Origin: an uncultured Nocardioides sp.
GTDB lineage: Bacteria > Actinomycetota > Actinomycetes > Propionibacteriales > Nocardioidaceae
Length of the DNA stretch: 46,554 nucleotides
Direction of reading: 5' to 3'
Assembly (NCBI GenBank): GCA_902805885.1
Contig: CADCUM010000031.1
Coordinates: forward strand, 1-46,554
Part shown: positions 36,712-46,554 of the stretch, one piece after another
Numbering within the stretch: position 1 is the first letter of the stretch
Layout of the letters: each line of letters opens with the position of its first letter
Made by a program: the position numbers and the translations under genes
Notes under the pieces: generated by a model
What the model saw: only the letters and a program-made list of their open reading frames with translations
What the model was told of the DNA's origin: nothing
Database searches by the model: none

Positions 36712-37623
36712 TCAGGCCGCGGTGGCCTGCGCCACCAGCCGGAGCTGGCGGCGGTGGTGGTTCAGCGCCTCGATCGTGAAGACGGTCAGCGCGACCCAGA
36801 CCAGCGTGAAGCCCACCCAGCGCCCGGCCGTCATCGCCTCGTCGAAGACGGTCACGCCGAGCACGAACTGGATGGTGGGGGCGAGGTACTGGAGCAGGCC
36901 CAGCGACACCATGGACACCCGGATGGCGGCGGCCCCGAAGAGGAGCAGCGGGACCGCCGTGATGATGCCGGTGGTCGCGAACAGCGCCATGCGTCCGAGG
37001 CCGTCGGTGCCGAAGGTCGAGGCGCCGGACGCCCCCAGCCAGGCGATCCAGCCCAGCGCCAGCGGCGCGATGAGCAGCGTCTCGAAGGTCAGGCTCTCGA
37101 CGGCCTCCACGTCGGCCTGCTTCTTCGCGAGCCCGTAGGTGCCGAAGGAGAACGCGAGGATCAGGGCCACCCACGGCGGGCGGCCGTAGTCCACCGTCAG
37201 CACGGCGACCGCGACTGCGGCCAGCGCCATCGCCGCCCACTGCAGCGCGCGGAGCCGCTCCCCGAGGATCAGCACGCCCATGAGCACCGTGACGAGCGGG
37301 TTGATGTAGTAGCCCAAGGAGGTCTCGACCACGTGGCCGTTGTTGACGCCCCAGATGTAGGTCACCCAGTTGAACGAGATCGTGACGGCGGCCAGGCTCA
37401 GCAGCAGCGTCGTACGACGGTCGCGCAGGATCGCCTTGACCTGCTCGGTGCGCCGCCAGACCGCGACGATCACCACCATCACCAGCGCCGACCACACGAT
37501 CCGCTGCGCCAGGATCTCGACGGCCCCGGCCGGCTCGAGCAGCGGCCAGTAGAGCGGGAACAGGCCCCACAGGACGTAGGCCCCCGCGCCGAGGAGCAGT
37601 CCACGGCGTCTGTCGGGCACCAC
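36712..37623 (-). CDS. rarD: EamA-family transporter RarD
   Basis: Ten-helix drug/metabolite transporter, about 303 residues. RarD marks are LLLGAGAYVLWGLFPLYWPLL, EILAQRIVWSALVM, SFNWVTYIWGVNNGHVVETSLGYYINPLV (split: NWVTYIWGVNNGHVVETSLG), LGERLRALQW and LGLLQYLAPTIQFVLGVTVF. The function of RarD proteins is poorly defined (chloramphenicol-sensitivity protein family). GTG 37623 rather than the adjacent GTG 37626 is chosen because it keeps the 6-nt spacing to TATGCT seen at other leaderless genes here. Confidence 0.9.
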   Translation of the reverse strand: MVPDRRRGLLLGAGAYVLWGLFPLYWPLLEPAGAVEILAQRIVWSALVMVVIVAVWRRTEQVKAILRDRRTTLLLSLAAVTISFNWVTYIWGVNNGHVVETSLGYYINPLVTVLMGVLILGERLRALQWAAMALAAVAVAVLTVDYGRPPWVALILAFSFGTYGLAKKQADVEAVESLTFETLLIAPLALGWIAWLGASGASTFGTDGLGRMALFATTGIITAVPLLLFGAAAIRVSMVSLGLLQYLAPTIQFVLGVTVFDEAMTAGRWVGFTLVWVALTVFTIEALNHHRRQLRLVAQATAA

Positions 37624-37629
37624 GGAAGC

Positions 37630-37635
37630 ATAGTC
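37630..37635 (-). promoter_or_regulatory. -10 box TATGCT for leaderless rarD
   Basis: Minus-strand TANNNT, 6 nt before GTG 37623. A plus-strand TACGAT at 37651-37656 could serve the divergent secreted-protein gene. Confidence 0.6.
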
Positions 37636-37723
37636 GCGTCATGCACCTACGATGGACTCGTCACACCCCACGTGGACGCCTACCGCGTGCGCACGTCAAG
37701 CCCGATCTCGAGGGGGAACCTCC

Positions 37724-38146
37724 ATGCGGATGATCCGCACCGTCCTGGCCGCTCCGCTGGCCGCCGTACTGACCCTGGGCCTGGGGGCCACGCTGCAGGC
37801 ACCCGCCGGCGCCGCCGAGCGTCCCAAGCGCGTCATCGTCGAGGACAACCCGAAGGACCACCAGGTCAGCTTCAGCGCCTTCCGGCTCAAGGGCACCGTC
37901 TCCCAGCCGCTCGCCGACCTGACGCTGAAGCCCTACGTCGGTGTGGTCAAGCTGCAGAAGAAGGCCTGCGGGGACTGCCGGTGGAAGGTCGTCAAGAAGA
38001 TGAAGACCAACGACCGTGGCGTGTTCAAGACCCGGATCTTCACGCCGTTCGAGGGTCGCTGGAAGTGGCGCGTCAAGGTCCCCGCGTCCGACGGCTACGC
38101 CGGCACCAAGGGCAAGATCTGGACCCTCTACTTCGACGAGTCCTGA
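37724..38146 (+). CDS. Small secreted protein, Ig/beta-sandwich-like
   Basis: About 140 residues. The signal peptide is MRMIRTVLAAPLAAVLTLGLG with likely cleavage after PAGAA. The mature part (VSFSAFRLKGTVSQPL, VKLQKKACGDCRWKVVKK, NDRGVFKTRIF, GRWKWRVKVPASDGYAGTKG) has alternating strands and one Cys pair (CGDC). It resembles the module between signal peptide and catalytic domain of the GH16 protein at 10.2 kb. No function recognised. ATG 37724 has GAGGGGG upstream; an in-frame ATG at 37652 would place polar residues before the signal. Converges on korB. Confidence 0.65.
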   Translation: MRMIRTVLAAPLAAVLTLGLGATLQAPAGAAERPKRVIVEDNPKDHQVSFSAFRLKGTVSQPLADLTLKPYVGVVKLQKKACGDCRWKVVKKMKTNDRGVFKTRIFTPFEGRWKWRVKVPASDGYAGTKGKIWTLYFDES

Positions 38147-38168
38147 GCCCCCACCGAGACGGTCGTCC

Positions 38169-39289
38169 CTAGACGATCGTCCAGGTGTCGCCGCCGCCGA
38201 CCAGCGCAGCCAGTCGTGCCGCGCGGTCGGCGGCGGCCTCGCTCCGACCGCCCTGCGCGGTGGTGATCTGGGCGCGCGCCTCGTCGTCGTACGTCGGTCG
38301 CTCCACCTGCCGGAAGATCCCGATCGGCGAGGTGTTGAGGTAGCCGGAGTCGGTGAGCCGCGAGATCGCGAACGCCGTCGACGGGTCGGGCGCGTGCGCG
38401 TCGTGGACCAGCACGTCAGCGGGGTCGACGTCGGCCGTGGCGACCACGACCACGCCACCCGTGGACGCGTCGCGGACCAGTGCCTTGACGCCCCGCCCGT
38501 CCTCGCCGGTGGCGCCGAACGTGATCGGCTCTCCGTGGACGAGCGGGATGATCGCGTCGGCCTTGGTGTCCGGTGACTTGATGGCGTCGAACGCCCCGTC
38601 GTTGAAGATCGGGCAGTTCTGGTAGATCTCCACGAGCGACGTGCCGCGGTGGGCGGCCGCTGCGGCCAGCACCGACGTGAGGTGCTTGCGGTCGGAGTCG
38701 ATCGTCCGCGCGACGAAGCTCGCCTCGGCGCCGAGGGCGAGCGAGACCGGGTTGAACGGGTGGTCGACCGACCCCATCGGCGTCGACTTGGTGACCTTGC
38801 CCGGCTCGGACGTGGGGGAGTACTGACCCTTCGTGAGGCCGTAGATCCGGTTGTTGAAGAGCAGGATCGTCATGTTGACGTTGCGGCGCAGCGTGTGGAT
38901 GAGGTGGTTGCCGCCGATCGACAGCGCGTCGCCGTCGCCGGTCACGACCCACACCGACAGGTCCTCACGGGCCGTCGCGATCCCGGTGGCGATCGTCGGG
39001 GCGCGACCGTGGATCGAGTGCATGCCGTAGGTGTCGAGGTAGTAGGGGAACCGCGACGAGCAGCCGATGCCCGAGACGAACACGATGTTCTCGCGGCGCA
39101 GGCCGAGGTCGGGGAGGAACGACTGCACGGCCTTGAGCACGGCGTAGTCGCCGCAGCCCGGGCACCAGCGGACCTCCTGGTCGGAGGTGAAGTCCTTGCC
39201 GGTCTGCTTCTGCTCGTCCGCCGCGAGCGCCGGCACGAGCTCCGTGCCGGAGCGCAGGCCGGGCAGGCCGAGCTCGGTGTGGGTGGTCA

Positions 39290-39290
<1 letters not shown>
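38169..39290 (-). CDS. korB: 2-Oxoacid:ferredoxin oxidoreductase beta subunit (KorB)
   Basis: ThDP-binding beta subunit, about 373 residues. It has WCPGCGDYAVLKAVQ (cluster/ThDP region), VFVSGIGCSSRFPYY, HSIHGRAPTIATGIA and the ThDP/Mg motif VTGDGDALSIGGNHLIH with LFNNRIYGLTKGQYSPTSE. The later segment GTSLVEIYQNCPIFNDGAFD is typical of 2-oxoglutarate:ferredoxin oxidoreductases of actinobacteria. Start and korA stop share one base (TGATG). No dedicated ferredoxin gene lies next to it. Confidence 0.92.
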
Positions 39291-41212
<1,922 letters not shown>

Positions 41213-41218
41213 CCGTCC

Positions 41219-41224
41219 ACGATA
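41219..41224 (-). promoter_or_regulatory. -10 box TATCGT for leaderless korAB
   Basis: Minus-strand TANNNT, 6 nt before GTG 41212, no SD between. Confidence 0.65.
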
Positions 41225-41306
41225 CTTCCGCGCGCGCGGCGAGGCCCGTGCGTCCACGGTCGTGGACCGTGATGCCCGACACGCGGGACGGGGTGTCCTC
41301 GTTGTC

Positions 41307-41320
41307 TACAAAGTCATGTA
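41307..41320. promoter_or_regulatory. Short palindrome TACA-N6-TGTA upstream of the sulfate operon
   Basis: TACAAAGTCATGTA lies 52 nt before the first gene and overlaps a possible -10 TATGTT (41319-41324). The local bases are AT-rich compared with the surroundings. Could be an operator for sulfur control; the regulator is unknown. Confidence 0.35.
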
Positions 41321-41372
41321 TGTTGCTGGACATTGTCAGCCACCCGCACGACCCTGCGAAAGAGAAGACCCC

Positions 41373-42404
41373 ATGAAGATCACCACCAAGGCCGCCCTGG
41401 CCGCGTCGCTGACCAGCCTCCTGGCCGCGACGGCGTGCTCCGCCGCCGGCAGCAGCGCCGAGGACGACGCGAACACCATCCACATCGTCGGCTTCGCCGT
41501 CCCCGAGGCCGCCAACAAGAACCTCGCCGCGGAGTTCACCAAGACGGAGGAGGGCAAGGACGTGGAGTTCGAGACGTCGTACGGCCCCTCCGGCGACCAG
41601 AGCCGCGCGGTCGAGGCGGGGCTGGAGGCCGACTACGTCCACTTCTCCGTCCCCACCGACGTGACCCGTCTCGTCGACGCCGGCCTCGTGGCCGACTCGT
41701 GGGACGACGGCGAGAACAAGGGTGTCGTCTCCACCTCCGTCGTCGTCTTCGGCGTGCGCGAGGGCAACCCCAAGGGCATCGAGACCTGGGACGACCTGAT
41801 CAAGCCCGACGTCGAGATCGTCACCCCCAACCCGGCATCGTCAGGTGCTGCGCGCTGGAACGCGCTGGCGGCCTACGGGCAGGTCATCAGCTCCGGCGGC
41901 ACGGAGAAGGAGGCGGAGGAGTACGTCGACAAGTTCTTCGAGAACGTCGTCTCGCTCCCGAGCAGCGGTCGTGACGCCACCACCGCCTTCCTCGGAGGCA
42001 CCGGTGACGTGCTCATGGCCTACGAGAACGAGGCCATCCTGGCCGCCCAGAACGGCGAGGGCTTCGAGTACATCATCCCGGAGACGTCGCTCAAGATCGA
42101 GAACGCCGGCGCCGTGCTGGAGAAGGCGTCGAAGCCGTCGCAGGCCTGGCTCGACTTCGCGCTGAGCGACGAGGGCCAGAAGCAGTTCGCCCTGACCGGG
42201 TTCCGCCCGATCCGCGACGACGTCGACTTCGGCGGCACCGTCGAGGGTGCCAAGGACCCGGCCGACCCGTTCCCGACCGTCCCGACGCTCCTCACCGTCG
42301 ACGAGGACTTCGGCGGCTGGGAGGAGGTCTCGACGACGTTCTTCGACGAGGAGGACGGCCTGGTCATGAAGGCGATCGTCGCGGCCGGCCACTCCCTCGA
42401 ATGA
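41373..42404 (+). CDS. subI: Sulfate/thiosulfate-binding lipoprotein
   Basis: Periplasmic-type binding protein anchored as a lipoprotein, about 343 residues. The signal ends in SLLAATACSAAG (lipobox). Family marks are VEFETSYGPSGDQSRAVEAGLEADYVHFS, IKPDVEIVTPNPASSGAARWNALAAYG (split: EIVTPNPASSGAARWNALAA), LPSSGRDATTAFLGGTGDVLMAYENEA (split: GTGDVLMAYENEA) and a C-terminal WEEVSTTFFDEEDGL. It feeds sulfate to CysTWA. ATG 41373 has AGAGAAG upstream; the longer frame overlaps the divergent korA promoter. It overlaps cysT by 4 nt. Confidence 0.92.
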   Translation: MKITTKAALAASLTSLLAATACSAAGSSAEDDANTIHIVGFAVPEAANKNLAAEFTKTEEGKDVEFETSYGPSGDQSRAVEAGLEADYVHFSVPTDVTRLVDAGLVADSWDDGENKGVVSTSVVVFGVREGNPKGIETWDDLIKPDVEIVTPNPASSGAARWNALAAYGQVISSGGTEKEAEEYVDKFFENVVSLPSSGRDATTAFLGGTGDVLMAYENEAILAAQNGEGFEYIIPETSLKIENAGAVLEKASKPSQAWLDFALSDEGQKQFALTGFRPIRDDVDFGGTVEGAKDPADPFPTVPTLLTVDEDFGGWEEVSTTFFDEEDGLVMKAIVAAGHSLE

Positions 42405-43249
42405 GCACTGTCGACACCACGCTGGACCGGCCGGCGAGGACCCCTCGCCGGTCGGCCCCGCGCTCCACGCTCACCCGGTCGTCGGGCCTCGCCCTCGGCC
42501 TGGCCATGACCTGGTTCAGCCTGCTCGTCCTCATCCCGCTCGCGGCCGTGGTCGTCACCGCGTCCGAGGGCGGCTGGGGCGCCTTCTGGAGCACGGTCAC
42601 CACCCCGCAGACCGCGGCGGCCATCCGGCTCACCGTCCTCACCGCTGCGGCGGTGACGGTGGTCAACGTCGTGATGGGTCCGCTCATCGCATGGGTGCTG
42701 GTGCGGGACCGCTTCTGGGGCAAGTCCGTCCTGGAGATCCTCATCGACATCCCGTTCGCGCTGCCCACCATCGTCGCCGGGCTCGTGCTGCTGTCGCTCT
42801 ACGGCAACGACAGCCCGTTGGGCGTCAACGTCGCCAACCGGCGGCCGGCCGTCTTCCTGGCCTTCCTCTTCGTCACGCTGCCCTTCGTCGTCCGGATGGT
42901 GCAGCCGGTGCTGGAGGAGCTGGACCGCGACGTCGAGGAGGCGGCGGCCTCGCTCGGCGCGAGCCGGGTCACCACGTTCCGGCGGATCATCCTGCCGAGC
43001 CTCGCGCCCGCGATCGCGGCAGGCGCGGCCCTGTCCTTCGCCCGAGGAGTCAGCGAGTACGGCTCGCTGGTCCTCCTCTCGGGCAACCTCCCCTTCCAGA
43101 CCGAGGTGACCTCCGTGCGCATCCTCAGCAGCATCGAGAACGACAACGTCGCGGGCGCCGCGGCGGTCGCGACGATCCTGCTGGTGATCTCGCTCGTCGT
43201 GATCGTCGTGCTGGACCTGATCCAGAGGCGGGTGGCTGCCCGTGGTTGA
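42401..43249 (+). CDS. cysT: Sulfate ABC transporter permease CysT
   Basis: Inner-membrane permease, about 282 residues and six helices. The EAA coupling loop is LDRDVEEAAASLGASRVTTFRRIILPSL. IPFALPTIVAGLVLLSLYG and FARGVSEYGSLVLLSGNLPFQTEV (split: GVSEYGSLVLLSGNLPFQTE) are typical of CysT/CysU. ATG overlaps the binding-protein gene by 4 nt, and the 3' end overlaps cysW by 8 nt. Confidence 0.93.
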   Translation: MSTVDTTLDRPARTPRRSAPRSTLTRSSGLALGLAMTWFSLLVLIPLAAVVVTASEGGWGAFWSTVTTPQTAAAIRLTVLTAAAVTVVNVVMGPLIAWVLVRDRFWGKSVLEILIDIPFALPTIVAGLVLLSLYGNDSPLGVNVANRRPAVFLAFLFVTLPFVVRMVQPVLEELDRDVEEAAASLGASRVTTFRRIILPSLAPAIAAGAALSFARGVSEYGSLVLLSGNLPFQTEVTSVRILSSIENDNVAGAAAVATILLVISLVVIVVLDLIQRRVAARG

Positions 43250-44120
43250 CACGCTCACCCGGCCCGTGCCGCCGCCCCCGGTCGCGCCGGCAGCCCCCGC
43301 CTCTCGAGCACGGCGTCCGCGGCCCACCGTGACGACGTACCTGCTCCGGCTCGTCGCGGCGACGTACCTGTTCCTCCTCGTCGCCTGGCCGGTCTCGCTC
43401 GTCGCGGTCAACACCTTCGACGACGGCTTCGCGTCCATCCGGGCGCTCTTCGCCGACCCCGACATCGTGGTCGCGCTGCGGCTGAGCGCCTACGTCGCCG
43501 CGGTGTCGGTGATCGTGAACACCCTCTTCGGCGTGACGATCTCGATGCTCCTCGTGCGGTACGAGTTCCCCGGCAAGCGGGTGCTCAACGCCCTGCTCGA
43601 CCTGCCGCTGTCGGTGTCGCCGATCGTGGTCGGTCTCGCGCTCGTCCTCGTGTACGGCGGCCGCTACGGCTGGTTCGGCCCGACCCTGCAGGGCTGGGGC
43701 TTCGACGTCATCTTCTCGACCCCGGGCATCATCATGGCGACCGCGTTCGTCGCGCTCCCGCTGATGATCCGCGAGGTCGTGCCGGTGCTCGAGGAGGTCG
43801 GCGTCGAGCAGGAGCAGGCCGCGCAGAGCCTCGGTGCGTCGGGGTGGCAGAGCTTCTGGCGCATCACCCTGCCCTCCATCAAGTGGGGGGTCGTCTACGG
43901 CGTGGTCATGACCCTCGCGCGCTCCCTCGGCGAGTTCGGCGCGGTGAAGGTCGTCTCGGGCAACGTCCTCGGACAGACCCGGACCGCCACCCTCGTCGTC
44001 GAGGAGAAGTACCTCAACTTCGACCAGCAGGGCGCCTACGCCACGGCGTTCCTGCTCGCCATGGTCTCGGTCGCCTGCATCGTCGTCGTCGCCATCATCC
44101 GCCCCAAGAACCAGCACTGA
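43242..44120 (+). CDS. cysW: Sulfate ABC transporter permease CysW
   Basis: Second permease, about 292 residues and six helices. It has a Pro-rich N terminus ([13 protein letters not shown]), [24 protein letters not shown], the EAA loop [20 protein letters not shown], and [19 protein letters not shown], characteristic of CysW. GTG 43242 overlaps cysT by 8 nt. The C-terminal IIRPKNQH is short. Confidence 0.93.
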   Translation: MVDTLTRPVPPPPVAPAAPASRARRPRPTVTTYLLRLVAATYLFLLVAWPVSLVAVNTFDDGFASIRALFADPDIVVALRLSAYVAAVSVIVNTLFGVTISMLLVRYEFPGKRVLNALLDLPLSVSPIVVGLALVLVYGGRYGWFGPTLQGWGFDVIFSTPGIIMATAFVALPLMIREVVPVLEEVGVEQEQAAQSLGASGWQSFWRITLPSIKWGVVYGVVMTLARSLGEFGAVKVVSGNVLGQTRTATLVVEEKYLNFDQQGAYATAFLLAMVSVACIVVVAIIRPKNQH

Positions 44121-44131
44121 AAGGTCGCTCC

Positions 44132-45109
44132 ATGAGCATCGAGGTCTCTGGCCTGAACAAGACGTTCGGTGACTTCGTCGCCCTCGACGACGTCAACGTC
44201 TCCCTGCCGAAAGGTCAGCTCACCGCGCTCCTCGGCCCCAGCGGCGGCGGCAAGTCCACCCTGTTGCGCATCATCGCCGGCCTGGAGAAGGCGGACTCGG
44301 GCTCCGTCACGATCGAGGGCGTCGACGCCACCGACCTGCCGGCCCAGAAGCGCAACGTGGGATTCGTCTTCCAGCACTACGCGGTCTTCAAGCACATGAC
44401 GGTCGCCAAGAACGTCGCGTTCGGCCTGGAGATCCGCAAGCGGCCCAAGGACGAGATCGAGCGCCGGGTCGCGGAGCTGCTCGAGCTCGTGCACCTCTCG
44501 CAGTTCGCCCACCGCCTGCCCTCCCAGCTGTCGGGCGGTCAGCGGCAGCGGATGGCGCTGGCGCGCGCGCTGGCCGTCGAGCCGTCGGTGCTGCTGCTGG
44601 ACGAGCCGTTCGGCGCCCTGGACGCCAAGGTGCGCAAGGAGCTGCGCGACTGGCTCCGCCGTCTCCACGACGACGTCCACGTGACCACCGTCTTCGTGAC
44701 CCACGACCAGGAGGAGGCCCTCGAGGTCGCCGACGAGATCGTCGTCGTCGACCAGGGCCGCGTCGAGCAGGTCGGGACCCCTGACCAGCTGTACGACGAG
44801 CCGGCGAACGACTTCGTCATGTCGTTCCTCGGCGACGTCACCCACCTCGGGGGACTCACCCTGCGGCCGCACGACATCGAGCTGGACGCCACGCCGCGGC
44901 TGGCCGGCGGGGTCGAGGGGACCATCGCCCGCCTGGTGCGGATCGGCTTCGAGGTGCGCGTCACCGTGCACACCGTCGACGGTGACGAGGTCTCGGTGGT
45001 CGTGACCCGGGCCCACGCCCGTTCGCTCGGGCTGGCGGAGGGTCGCACCGTCTGGCTGACGCCCGCGGCCGGAGCCGCCGTCGTCCCCCGGATGGTCCTC
45101 GCCGGCTGA
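44132..45109 (+). CDS. cysA: Sulfate ABC transporter ATPase CysA
   Basis: ABC ATPase, about 325 residues. Walker A is [14 protein letters not shown] near residue 33, the Q-loop is [21 protein letters not shown], the signature [15 protein letters not shown], Walker [12 protein letters not shown] and the switch His [10 protein letters not shown]. The C-terminal TOBE-like domain begins near [17 protein letters not shown] 44132 lies 11 nt after cysW, with AAAGG upstream. Last gene of the operon, followed by a long perfect hairpin. Confidence 0.94.
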   Translation: MSIEVSGLNKTFGDFVALDDVNVSLPKGQLTALLGPSGGGKSTLLRIIAGLEKADSGSVTIEGVDATDLPAQKRNVGFVFQHYAVFKHMTVAKNVAFGLEIRKRPKDEIERRVAELLELVHLSQFAHRLPSQLSGGQRQRMALARALAVEPSVLLLDEPFGALDAKVRKELRDWLRRLHDDVHVTTVFVTHDQEEALEVADEIVVVDQGRVEQVGTPDQLYDEPANDFVMSFLGDVTHLGGLTLRPHDIELDATPRLAGGVEGTIARLVRIGFEVRVTVHTVDGDEVSVVVTRAHARSLGLAEGRTVWLTPAAGAAVVPRMVLAG

Positions 45110-45114
45110 GGACC

Positions 45115-45181
45115 CGGTGCTGCTCGCCCCGGCAGGAAGCCGCCCCCCACCGCGGCTCGGCTCGGCGGGCGAGCAGCACCG
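45115..45181 (+). terminator. Long perfect inverted repeat after cysA
   Basis: CGGTGCTGCTCGCCC (45115-45129) pairs over all 15 bp with GGGCGAGCAGCACCG (45167-45181). The 37-nt loop can form an inner CGGC/GCCG stem. It starts 6 nt after the cysA stop. Most likely a terminator or 3' mRNA stabiliser. Confidence 0.75.
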
Positions 45182-45184
45182 ACC

Positions 45185-45224
45185 GGACGCCCGCCTCCCC
45201 GTGCATCTGGGGGGACCGGCGTCC
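45185..45224. terminator. Second hairpin between cysA and the B12 gene
   Basis: GGACGCC (45185-45191) pairs with GGCGTCC (45218-45224), with an inner CTCCCC / GGGGGG stem and loop GTGCATCT. It lies 4 nt after the first hairpin. Confidence 0.55.
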
Positions 45225-45304
45225 ACGTGGGGTGCCCGGACGCCCTCCCGGCGCCGGCTGGACCCCTGAGGGTGGACCCGGGGGTCGCGAGCCCGCCGCA
45301 GGGC

Positions 45305-45310
45305 TACCGT
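45305..45310 (+). promoter_or_regulatory. -10 box TACCGT for the leaderless B12-binding gene
   Basis: TANNNT element exactly 6 nt before GTG 45317. Confidence 0.65.
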
Positions 45311-45316
45311 GCGCGA

Positions 45317-45964
45317 GTGAAACCCGCTGATGCGTTGCACGACCTGTGGGCCGCCGTCGAGGTGTTCGACACCGAGGCGGCAGACCTCGTGCTGGCCTCG
45401 ATGCTGTGGGACGTCCCGCTGTCGGACGCCGTCACCGACGTGGTCCTGCCGTTCCTCCACCAGCTGGGCGAGCGCTGGGAGGACGGCCGGTTGTCGGTGG
45501 CGCACGAGCACTTCGCCAGCAACCTCCTCCGCCGCCGACTCTCCGCGTTCACCCCTCGGCAGAGCGTCGAGATGAGCTCCACGCCAGGTCCTGTGGTGCT
45601 GCTCGCGTGCCCCTCGGGCGAGCAGCACGACCTTGTCCTGCTCTGCTTCGCACTCCTGCTGGGGGAGCGGGGGGCTCGGGTACGGTTCCTCGGCGCCGAC
45701 ACCCCGGTTCCCGCCGTGGTGCAGGCCGCCCGCGCGACGAGCGCCGACGCCGTCGTGCTGGCAACCACCAGGGCCACGGCCCTGACCTCCCACGCCACGG
45801 CGCTCGCCCGGCTCAGCGAGGACCACCCCGTGTACGTCGCCGGGCGCGGCGCCACGGCCAAGGTGGCGCGCGAGACCGGCGCCCGGCTCATGACCGGTGA
45901 CCCGGTGCAGGCCGTCGCCGAGCTGGTGGCGGACCTCGCGGCGCCCACGGGCGAGCGGCGGTAG
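45317..45964 (+). CDS. Stand-alone cobalamin-binding protein with CarH/LitR-type sensor motifs
   Basis: About 215 residues. Residues 1-80 form a helical bundle ending WEDGRLSVAHEHFASNLLRR. W54, E64 and H65 reproduce the W-x9-EH motif that caps adenosylcobalamin in CarH/LitR photoreceptors. Residues about 90-210 are a Rossmann-like B12-binding domain with PSGEQHDLVLL: H104 sits in an E-x-H, the lower axial ligand position of CarH. FLGADTPVPAVVQAA and VVLATT follow. The MerR-type DNA-binding domain of CarH is missing; the protein starts directly with the bundle, and the upstream DNA holds only hairpins. GTG 45317 is fixed by TACCGT. The partner and light response are inferences. Confidence 0.8.
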   Translation: MKPADALHDLWAAVEVFDTEAADLVLASMLWDVPLSDAVTDVVLPFLHQLGERWEDGRLSVAHEHFASNLLRRRLSAFTPRQSVEMSSTPGPVVLLACPSGEQHDLVLLCFALLLGERGARVRFLGADTPVPAVVQAARATSADAVVLATTRATALTSHATALARLSEDHPVYVAGRGATAKVARETGARLMTGDPVQAVAELVADLAAPTGERR

Positions 45965-46060
45965 GGGCGCGTTCGAGAGAGGCGCGTCCGGGTCTGCTCG
46001 GGCGTCCGCGGCAGGGGAGCCACGTTCGCCAAGGGGCGACCCGTTGTCGGAGCATTCCTC

Positions 46061-46066
46061 TACAAT
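46061..46066 (+). promoter_or_regulatory. -10 box TACAAT for the terminal DUF222 gene
   Basis: TANNNT element 7 nt before GTG 46074, the most AT-rich -10 in the window. Confidence 0.55.
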
Positions 46067-46073
46067 CGAACAC

Positions 46074-46554
46074 GTGATCGAGAGGTTGAACGCGGGGGCC
46101 GAGAGGGACGAGCTGTCGCCCGCCCGCGTGCTCTCCGCTCTCCGCGCGGCTCGTGCGACCGAGGACGCCGCGGCAGCTGAGCAGCTGGCGCTGGCGGCGC
46201 GGTGGGCGGACCTGCACCCGCCGGAGTCGATCCACTCGGCCGCGGTCTTCACCGTCCCTGGCTCGGAGCACGAGGAGCCCATCGCGGGAGAGGGCTGCCC
46301 CGCGGTGGCGGAGTTCTGTGTCGCCGAGCTGGGTGCGGTGCTGGGGATGTCGACGGTCTCGGCGAAGCGGCTGCTGGGTCACGCGTTGGAGCTGCGGCAC
46401 CGGCTGCCCCGGTTGTGGGACCGGGTGCAGACGGGTTCGGTGCCGGCGTGGCGAGCCCGGCTGGTCGCGGAGGCCACCATCCACGCCACCCCGGCACTGA
46501 CGCGCGATGCCGCGGTCTGGGTCGACGCCCAGGTCGCGGGCATGGCGGGCAGGG
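46074..46554 (+). CDS. DUF222/13E12-repeat (HNH endonuclease-like) protein, N-terminal part (3' partial)
   Basis: Open from GTG 46074 through the window end, about 160 residues. It starts VIERLNAGAERDELSPARVL and contains LALAARWADLHPPESIH, VAEFCVAELGAVLGMSTVSAKRLLGHALELRHRLPRLWDRV (split: LGMSTVSAKRLLGHALELRH) and VPAWRARLVAEATIH. These are typical of the DUF222 helical region that precedes an HNH domain in actinobacterial 13E12-repeat proteins. The HNH part would be beyond the window. These proteins occur in many copies per genome, and their function is not settled. Confidence 0.8.
   Translation, partial: MIERLNAGAERDELSPARVLSALRAARATEDAAAAEQLALAARWADLHPPESIHSAAVFTVPGSEHEEPIAGEGCPAVAEFCVAELGAVLGMSTVSAKRLLGHALELRHRLPRLWDRVQTGSVPAWRARLVAEATIHATPALTRDAAVWVDAQVAGMAGR

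Noticed and set aside
38171..38180. Palindrome GACGATCGTC at the korB end
   Set aside because: It is inside the last korB codons, short, and without repeat copies nearby. Chance is likely at this GC.
41307..41372. Possible leader peptide before the sulfate operon (MYVAGHCQPPARPC...)
   Set aside because: It is in the same frame as the binding protein with no stop between, so it is only an upstream extension. ATG 41373 with its SD and signal peptide is the better start.

Overview
The window is chromosomal DNA of a high-GC actinobacterium, most likely of the Nocardioides / Propionibacteriales group. The grounds are the very high G+C, the abundant GTG starts, genes headed by a bare TANNNT -10 box, DUF222/13E12-repeat HNH proteins at both ends, menaquinone as the quinone, and a nuoA-N operon carrying a Rex-type operator. 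The taxonomic call is an inference from sequence character, not a database match.

Layout. 1-1.8 kb: the tail of a DUF222-HNH gene, a PASTA + thermonuclease secreted protein, and an aminoglycoside-type nucleotidyltransferase. 1.8-15.5 kb: menaquinone biosynthesis (menA, menE-menC-menD, menF, menG) mixed with a threonine aldolase, an MFS transporter, a SpoIIE-type phosphatase, a secreted GH16 glycosidase, an MBL-fold hydrolase and a degenerate acyl-CoA-ligase-like protein. 15.6-32.8 kb: the complete 14-gene NADH:quinone oxidoreductase operon nuoA-N, ending in a polyprenyl diphosphate synthase that probably makes the menaquinone tail. 32.8-36.6 kb: an accessory islet with a headless Nudix frame, a HAD-like protein, a PLP enzyme preceded by a 16-codon upstream ORF, and AzlC/AzlD. 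36.7-41.2 kb: rarD, a small secreted protein, and korA-korB (2-oxoacid:ferredoxin oxidoreductase). 41.3-45.1 kb: a sulfate ABC transporter operon. 45.1-46.5 kb: two strong hairpins, a stand-alone B12-binding protein with CarH-like residues, and the start of a second DUF222 protein.

How the parts fit. The core is a respiratory block: menaquinone headgroup enzymes, the likely tail synthase, and complex I that reduces the quinone. A candidate Rex operator just downstream of the nuoA promoter would link complex I transcription to the NADH/NAD+ ratio. menB and menH are not in the window.

Points most worth a second look: an in-frame TAG that cuts the C-terminal tail of NuoJ although the frame stays open to a 4-nt overlap with nuoK; the CarH-like B12 module without a DNA-binding domain; the ANL-fold pseudoenzyme between menF and menG; the very regular TANNNT-6 nt-GTG leaderless start architecture; a TGSH repeat in NuoM; and the translated-looking upstream ORF before the PLP enzyme.
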